A stretch of 64,000 nucleotides of DNA from positions 434,001-498,000 of the forward strand of contig NZ_AP024326.1 in assembly GCF_018408855.1 (NCBI RefSeq). Direction: 5' to 3'. The position numbers and the translations under genes were made by a program. Numbering within the stretch: the stretch's first letter is position 1; every line of letters begins with the position of its first letter. The DNA comes from Caballeronia sp. NK8 (GTDB lineage: Bacteria; Pseudomonadota; Gammaproteobacteria; Burkholderiales; Burkholderiaceae). Of the stretch, positions 60,281 through 64,000 are shown in pieces. A model generated the notes under the pieces. It was not told the origin of the DNA, searched no databases, and worked only from the letters and a program-made list of their open reading frames with translations.

Positions 60281-61779
60281 ATGCCTGGAACCTACGTGAC
60301 GGACCAGCAGGTCCGACTCTATATGAGTAAGCGCAAACATCACACTCAGGAAGTCGCCGCGGCGATGGCGGGCATGAGCGTTCGCACGGCCCGGCGCATC
60401 GAGCATGAGGGCCGTCTGCCGTCGCAGAAGCCATCACGCGCGTGGCGTACACGTCACGATCCGTTCTCGGAAGTTTGGGAGAGCGAGGTCGTGCCATTGC
60501 TGCGCCACGCGCCCCGGCTCAAGGCCATCACGTTGCTGTGCAAGCTGCAGGAGGCGCATCCGGGCCTCTTCCCTGACAGCATGCGGCGTACGCTCGAGCG
60601 GCGCGTCAGCCAATGGCGCGCACTCGAGGGCCCTGGCAAGGAGATCTTCTTCCCGCAGCAGCACTTGCCCGGCGGCAGGGGCTCTCGGACTTTACCGACA
60701 TGCGGGATCTGCGCGTGACGGTCGCCGGTGCGCCCCTCGATCACCGGCTCTATCACTTCGTGCTCGCGTTCTCGCACTGGGAATATGCCTATGTCGTCGA
60801 AGGTGGCGAGAGCTTCGAGGCCCTCTCCACCGGATTACAGAACGCGCTGTGGCAAGCCGGCGGCTGCCCGCATGAGCATCGCACCGACAGCCTATCGGCA
60901 GCGTTCAAGAATTTGCAGACTGAAGAGGACTTCACGGCTCGCTATGACGCACTGCTGGTGCATTACGGCATGGCCGGCACGCGCAATAACGTCGGCGTGG
61001 CCCATGAGAACGGTAGTGTGGAATCCTCGCACCGCCATCTGAAGGAGGCGATCGACCAAGCGCTGATGCTGCGTGGCCATCGCGACTTCGACGATCGGGC
61101 TGCCTATGACGCGTTTGTTCGCGACGTCGTCATGCGCCGTAACCGCCGTAACGCAGCGGCGTTTAACGCTGAGCGCGAACATTTGCAGGATTTGCCCGCA
61201 CATCGCACGACCGACTTCATCGAAGAGGAAGCACGCGTGACACGCTGTGGCACCTTCACCGTGCGGGGCATTCTCTACAGCGCGCCGTCGCGCCTGATTG
61301 GTCACCGTCTGAAGGTGCGCGTCTATGCCGATCACCTCGACTGCTATCTGTCCGGCGCGCTCGTGCACAGCACAGCACGGGGCTCGCATGCGGCCAATAG
61401 CCGCCGTCGCAAGCTCGACTACCGGCACTTCATTGAGGCGCTCAAGCGCAAGCCCCAGGCGTTCAAGGGGCTAGCGTTTCGCGACGACTTGTTTCCGCGC
61501 GAGGCGTACCGCCGGACGTGGGAGCGGCTTGAGGCTCGGCTCACGCAGCGCGAAGCCTGCAAGACCATGGTCGGCTTACTGGAACTGGCCGCGAATCACG
61601 GAGTCGAGGCCGTTCTTGCTGAGCGGCTCGAGGCGTTGCTCGCCGCTGGCGAGCTGCCCGATCTCGAGCAACTACAGAATGAATTTGCGCCGCGGCAGGC
61701 GCAATGCCCAGACGTGGCTGTGGACATGCCGACGGCCGCTCTCTATGACACGCTGCTTGGCGAGGAGGCATCGGTATGA
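60281..61779 (+). pseudogene. istA: istA transposase with a one-base frameshift
   Basis: The first frame from ATG 60281 has the HTH EVAAAMAGMSVRTARRIEHE and reads to FFPQQHLPG. The continuation RQGLSDFTDMRDLRVTVAGA lies in the next frame, needing one more C near 60677 (GGCGGCAG instead of GGCCGGCAG). The second part is complete to 61779 with the DDE-type core (YHFVLAFSHWEYAYVVEGGE, PHEHRTDSLSAAF, HENGSVESSHRHLKEAI). A single base would restore about 500 residues, so an indel in the reference is also possible. It overlaps istB by 4 bases. Confidence 0.8.
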
Positions 61780-62597
61780 ACGCGCCCGCAATTTACGATG
61801 CCGCCCGTATGGGGCTGATGCTCACCGAGTTGCGCTTGCCGACGATCGCGCGGCTATGGTCCGAGTTCACACAGCGCTCCGACAAGGAAGGCTGGCCATC
61901 GACGCGCCTGCTCGGCGCGCTGCTCGAGCACGAACTGGCCGAGCGCGCGAAACGGCGCATCGAGCGGCATCGCGTCGAATCGCATTTGGACCCAAGCAAG
62001 ACGCTCGAGGCCTTCGACTTCGGCTTGGTACCAATGGTGTCCAAGGCACATGTAATGGCGCTCGCGAGCGGCGACTCGTGGCTCGAGAAAGGCGCCACGA
62101 TCCTGCTGTTTGGGCCACCGGGTGCCGGGAAGAGCCATTTAGGCTCCGGCATTGGTCATGCGCTGATCGACGCCGGGTACCGGGTGCTGTTCACACGCAC
62201 CGGCGAAATCGTGCAGAAGCTGCAGGCGGCACGCCAAAGCCTGCAGTTGCCATCGATGCTCGCCAAGCTCGATCACTTCGATCTGATCATCCTCGATGAC
62301 CTGTCGTACGTCAGAAAGGACCAGGCCGAAACGAGCGTGCTGTTCGAATTGATTGCGGAAAGATACGAGCGTCGAAGCCTTCTCATCACGGCCAACGCCG
62401 CGTTCTCCGGCTGGAATGATGTCTTCCCCGATCCCTCAATGACGGTCGCCGCCATCGACCGACTGGTGCATCACTCGACGATCTTCGAGCTGAACGTGGA
62501 GAGCTACCGGCGTCGCAGTGCCGATGACAACAAGCGCGCGCGGCGGCGTCAATTACCCCACCCCGAATCGGAAGGAGCGACAACTATGCCGAGCTGA
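61776..62597 (+). CDS. istB: IS21-family helper ATPase IstB
   Basis: A 273-residue AAA+ helper. Walker A is LLFGPPGAGKSHLGSGI (about 109-125), Walker B LIILDDLSYVRKDQAET, and sensor region LLITANAAFSGWNDVFPDP is present. The N-terminal LTELRLPTIARLWSEFTQRS domain is the IstB zinc-free helical cap. It loads the IstA transposase on target DNA. The tail SADDNKRARRRQLPHPE is basic. Intact and coupled to istA. Confidence 0.93.
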   Translation: MNAPAIYDAARMGLMLTELRLPTIARLWSEFTQRSDKEGWPSTRLLGALLEHELAERAKRRIERHRVESHLDPSKTLEAFDFGLVPMVSKAHVMALASGDSWLEKGATILLFGPPGAGKSHLGSGIGHALIDAGYRVLFTRTGEIVQKLQAARQSLQLPSMLAKLDHFDLIILDDLSYVRKDQAETSVLFELIAERYERRSLLITANAAFSGWNDVFPDPSMTVAAIDRLVHHSTIFELNVESYRRRSADDNKRARRRQLPHPESEGATTMPS

Positions 62598-62670
62598 GCA
62601 GCGACAACTAACCCCGTCGACCGGCCAAGATAGTTGTCGCCCGGGCGGCCATCGTAATTGACAATCTACA

Positions 62671-62808
62671 GCTGTCACTCGCCGGCACAAACGACACCGC
62701 CCCGATCAGCGTGAGCAGCACGACAAATAGCCAGAAACAGCGCTGGTAGAAGATGCGCGAAAGCGCTTCGCGTGTAGTCCGTATGGCCATGACGACTGCT
62801 CGCCCCAT
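62671..62808 (-). pseudogene. Potassium-channel-type gene, 5' part (split by IS21)
   Basis: From ATG 62808: MGRAVVMAIRTTREALSRIF, then YQRCFWLFVVLLTLIGAVSF as the first membrane helix, VPASDS at the junction. Exactly 46 codons reach the target duplication. Joined to 60115 downward this continues GRLVLNVINIFLVIATVAAV in the same frame. The gene follows the membrane protein at 63.0 kb on the same strand, with 226 bp between. Confidence 0.8.
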
Positions 62809-63034
62809 CGCGTATGTCGCCGCCAGCTACCGTCGGCGTAGTACAGCATTATGAAGCGGAAAGCACGTCCCTCCGCGCTTTTCCAGGCAGCGAAGGGCCG
62901 ACGCTATGCCGACGGTCGAGCCAGCGGCGGTGCAACGACAGATATCAGAGTCGAGCGTAGCTCACTCCGAGCGCTCCCGCCAAGTACCGGTCGGCCACAG
63001 TTACTCATGATGTTTGGGAAGAGTCAGCGAACCT

Positions 63035-64000
63035 CTAGAAGTCCAGTCCGAACAGTCGCTTCAGCAGCTCTTCCAGGGACATCATTGTCAATGCGAGCGG
63101 CACGATCGGGATAAGGATCGCGACCGCGAGGCGGATGATGGCATCCTTGGTGATGGGAGCAATACGCATCGTCCGCACCACGTCGAAACTATTAGCAAGA
63201 TCCGCAAGCGACTGGATGTCGGCACTACCCACCAAGGCCTCGCCCGTAGGCGAGCTTCCCCTCAACCACTTGGTGTCGAATTCGCGCACGTACCGTTCGG
63301 CCAACGAGCCGTACTCACTCAGACCCGTCCGCTTCGCTTGGGCCAGTTGCGGCGCGAAGACCAGTAACGGAGCGAAGACGAGGCATAACAGGAAGAGGAC
63401 CATCGCTCCGATCTCGACCTTGAATTCCGTGAGTGCCGCCCCGGCGAAGAAAATTCGATTGGCGAATTGCGCAGCAAGCATTGCGCCGTGCGCGACCAGG
63501 AGGGTCATAAACGCGTAGACCGTATTGGCAAGAAACCCCAAGCCGCCGACGCGATCAGGGTGCGTCGGAACGAGACTCAGGCCGATCCGCGATACGTGCC
63601 ACAGAAACCGCGTCCAGATGCACAGCCGGAAGTACCAACGGATCAAGAGGAACTGAAAGATCGGTACGCTCACATAGGCGTACCAGAAACCAGCGAGCGA
63701 AAGCGACAAGCCGTCAGGGCCGGGGACCCCGTACCATGATGTCGTCGTTTGCAGCGCAGTGTATTGACGCCAGACAACGAAGATACCGACGCCGTACACA
63801 AATGCGATCATCAGTAGCTCAGCGGCTATCGAATTACGGAGCCGGAATGCCGACCTGATGGCCTCATCGAACCGTGCAACGGACGCTTCCGGAATGATCT
63901 TCCGGTCGAGGAATGCCCGCGCGATCGGACGCAGGCGCCGGTGGACAACTAGTTCGGCGAGGATCAGCAGGGGCACGGCCACAAGAAATCGGATGTGAAC
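63035..64000 (-). CDS. Multi-pass membrane protein of unknown function (partial)
   Basis: The frame is open to the window edge (HIRFLVAVPLLILAELVVHR), so the N-terminus lies beyond. Hydrophobic segments include FLVAVPLLILAEL, LLMIAFVYGVGIFVVW, YVSVPIFQFLLIRWYF, YAFMTLLVAHGAMLAAQFA and MVLFLLCLVFAPLLVFAPQL, plus a last one at LAVAILIPIVPLALTMM. Several His/Arg/Glu residues sit between helices (ISRIGLSLVPTHPDRVGGLG). The type is familiar among Burkholderiaceae membrane proteins, but I know no function. It reads toward the interrupted channel gene, perhaps one operon. Confidence 0.7.
   Translation of the reverse strand, partial: VHIRFLVAVPLLILAELVVHRRLRPIARAFLDRKIIPEASVARFDEAIRSAFRLRNSIAAELLMIAFVYGVGIFVVWRQYTALQTTTSWYGVPGPDGLSLSLAGFWYAYVSVPIFQFLLIRWYFRLCIWTRFLWHVSRIGLSLVPTHPDRVGGLGFLANTVYAFMTLLVAHGAMLAAQFANRIFFAGAALTEFKVEIGAMVLFLLCLVFAPLLVFAPQLAQAKRTGLSEYGSLAERYVREFDTKWLRGSSPTGEALVGSADIQSLADLANSFDVVRTMRIAPITKDAIIRLAVAILIPIVPLALTMMSLEELLKRLFGLDF

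Larger units (their letters stand above)
60122..62670 (+). mobile_element. IS21-family insertion sequence inside a channel gene
   Basis: 2549 bp with istA and istB on the plus strand. Near-terminal repeats are evident: CGACAATTATCTTGGCCGG at 60129-60147 matches the inverse of CCGGCCAAGATAGTTGTCG at 62621-62639 (18 of 19). Further degenerate copies lie at about 60155-60173 (GACAGTTACCTTGGCCGG) and 62650-62668, the multiple-repeat termini typical of IS21. GCTGTC is duplicated at both ends. istA is frameshifted, so this copy may no longer move on its own. Confidence 0.85.

Noticed and set aside
1..64000. CRISPR arrays, tRNA or rRNA genes
   Set aside because: No regularly spaced identical repeats, cloverleaf-like segments or rRNA-like stretches were seen on reading both strands; a tool-based scan could still find a diverged tRNA.

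Overview
The window looks like accessory DNA (a megaplasmid, chromid or genomic island) from a Burkholderiaceae bacterium of the Paraburkholderia/Caballeronia/Burkholderia group. The basis is high-GC coding, the imuA-imuB-dnaE2 cassette, a Burkholderia-type chemoreceptor, FlhDC of the beta-proteobacterial type, and many LysR/AraC/TetR regulators beside small catabolic clusters. No rRNA, tRNA, ribosomal-protein or replication-origin genes were seen. The genus is inferred, not shown.

Layout. 0-9 kb: stability and small-gene zone: a TumE/TumA-type pair, a Sel1-like protein, a ProQ/FinO-domain protein, ParDE with a perfect 19-bp operator palindrome, a RES/Xre pair, CsbD, an antitoxin remnant, an integrase remnant and several unknown small genes, some decayed. 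Two near-identical 27-bp direct repeats bracket the Sel1-ProQ-ParDE segment. 8.8-13.5 kb: CheY plus a chemoreceptor, then an HTH-fused nucleoside 2-deoxyribosyltransferase next to an intact ORF of tyrosine-recombinase fold that has lost nearly all catalytic residues. 14.3-22.6 kb: AraC regulator, threonine aldolase and a cis-3-chloroacrylate-dehalogenase-like tautomerase; then an SDR, a decayed SDR, LysR, an MDR enoyl reductase, YciI and TetR. 22.8-26.6 kb: four unknown genes, a UvrD-like helicase and an accessory flhDC. 27-32.3 kb: a LexA-box-controlled mutagenesis cassette whose imuA is broken while imuB and dnaE2 are intact. 32.5-39.8 kb: TetR and a divergent RND efflux system. 40.5-51.1 kb: AraC/aldehyde dehydrogenase, a LysR-CoA transferase-two crotonases-MFS cluster, and TetR/amidase with a clear operator. 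51.7-62.8 kb: an insertion-sequence graveyard (IS110 remnant, two related IS3 copies, an IS21 copy) mixed with a second RES/Xre pair, small unknown genes and a displaced 152-bp fragment of dnaE2. The IS21 copy lies inside a potassium-channel gene, with a 6-bp target duplication that restores the frame exactly when removed. The window ends inside a membrane-protein gene.

The genes serve maintenance (toxin-antitoxin systems), stress and mutagenesis (imuB/dnaE2, CsbD), motility control (flhDC, chemoreceptor), efflux, and small-molecule catabolism under local regulators. Decay is frequent: at least five genes carry one-base frameshifts or nonsense changes, which could be real pseudogenes or sequencing indels. 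The strongest candidates for something undescribed are the HTH-deoxyribosyltransferase/dead-recombinase pair, the dehalogenase-like tautomerase beside threonine aldolase, and the unknown gene set upstream of the helicase.
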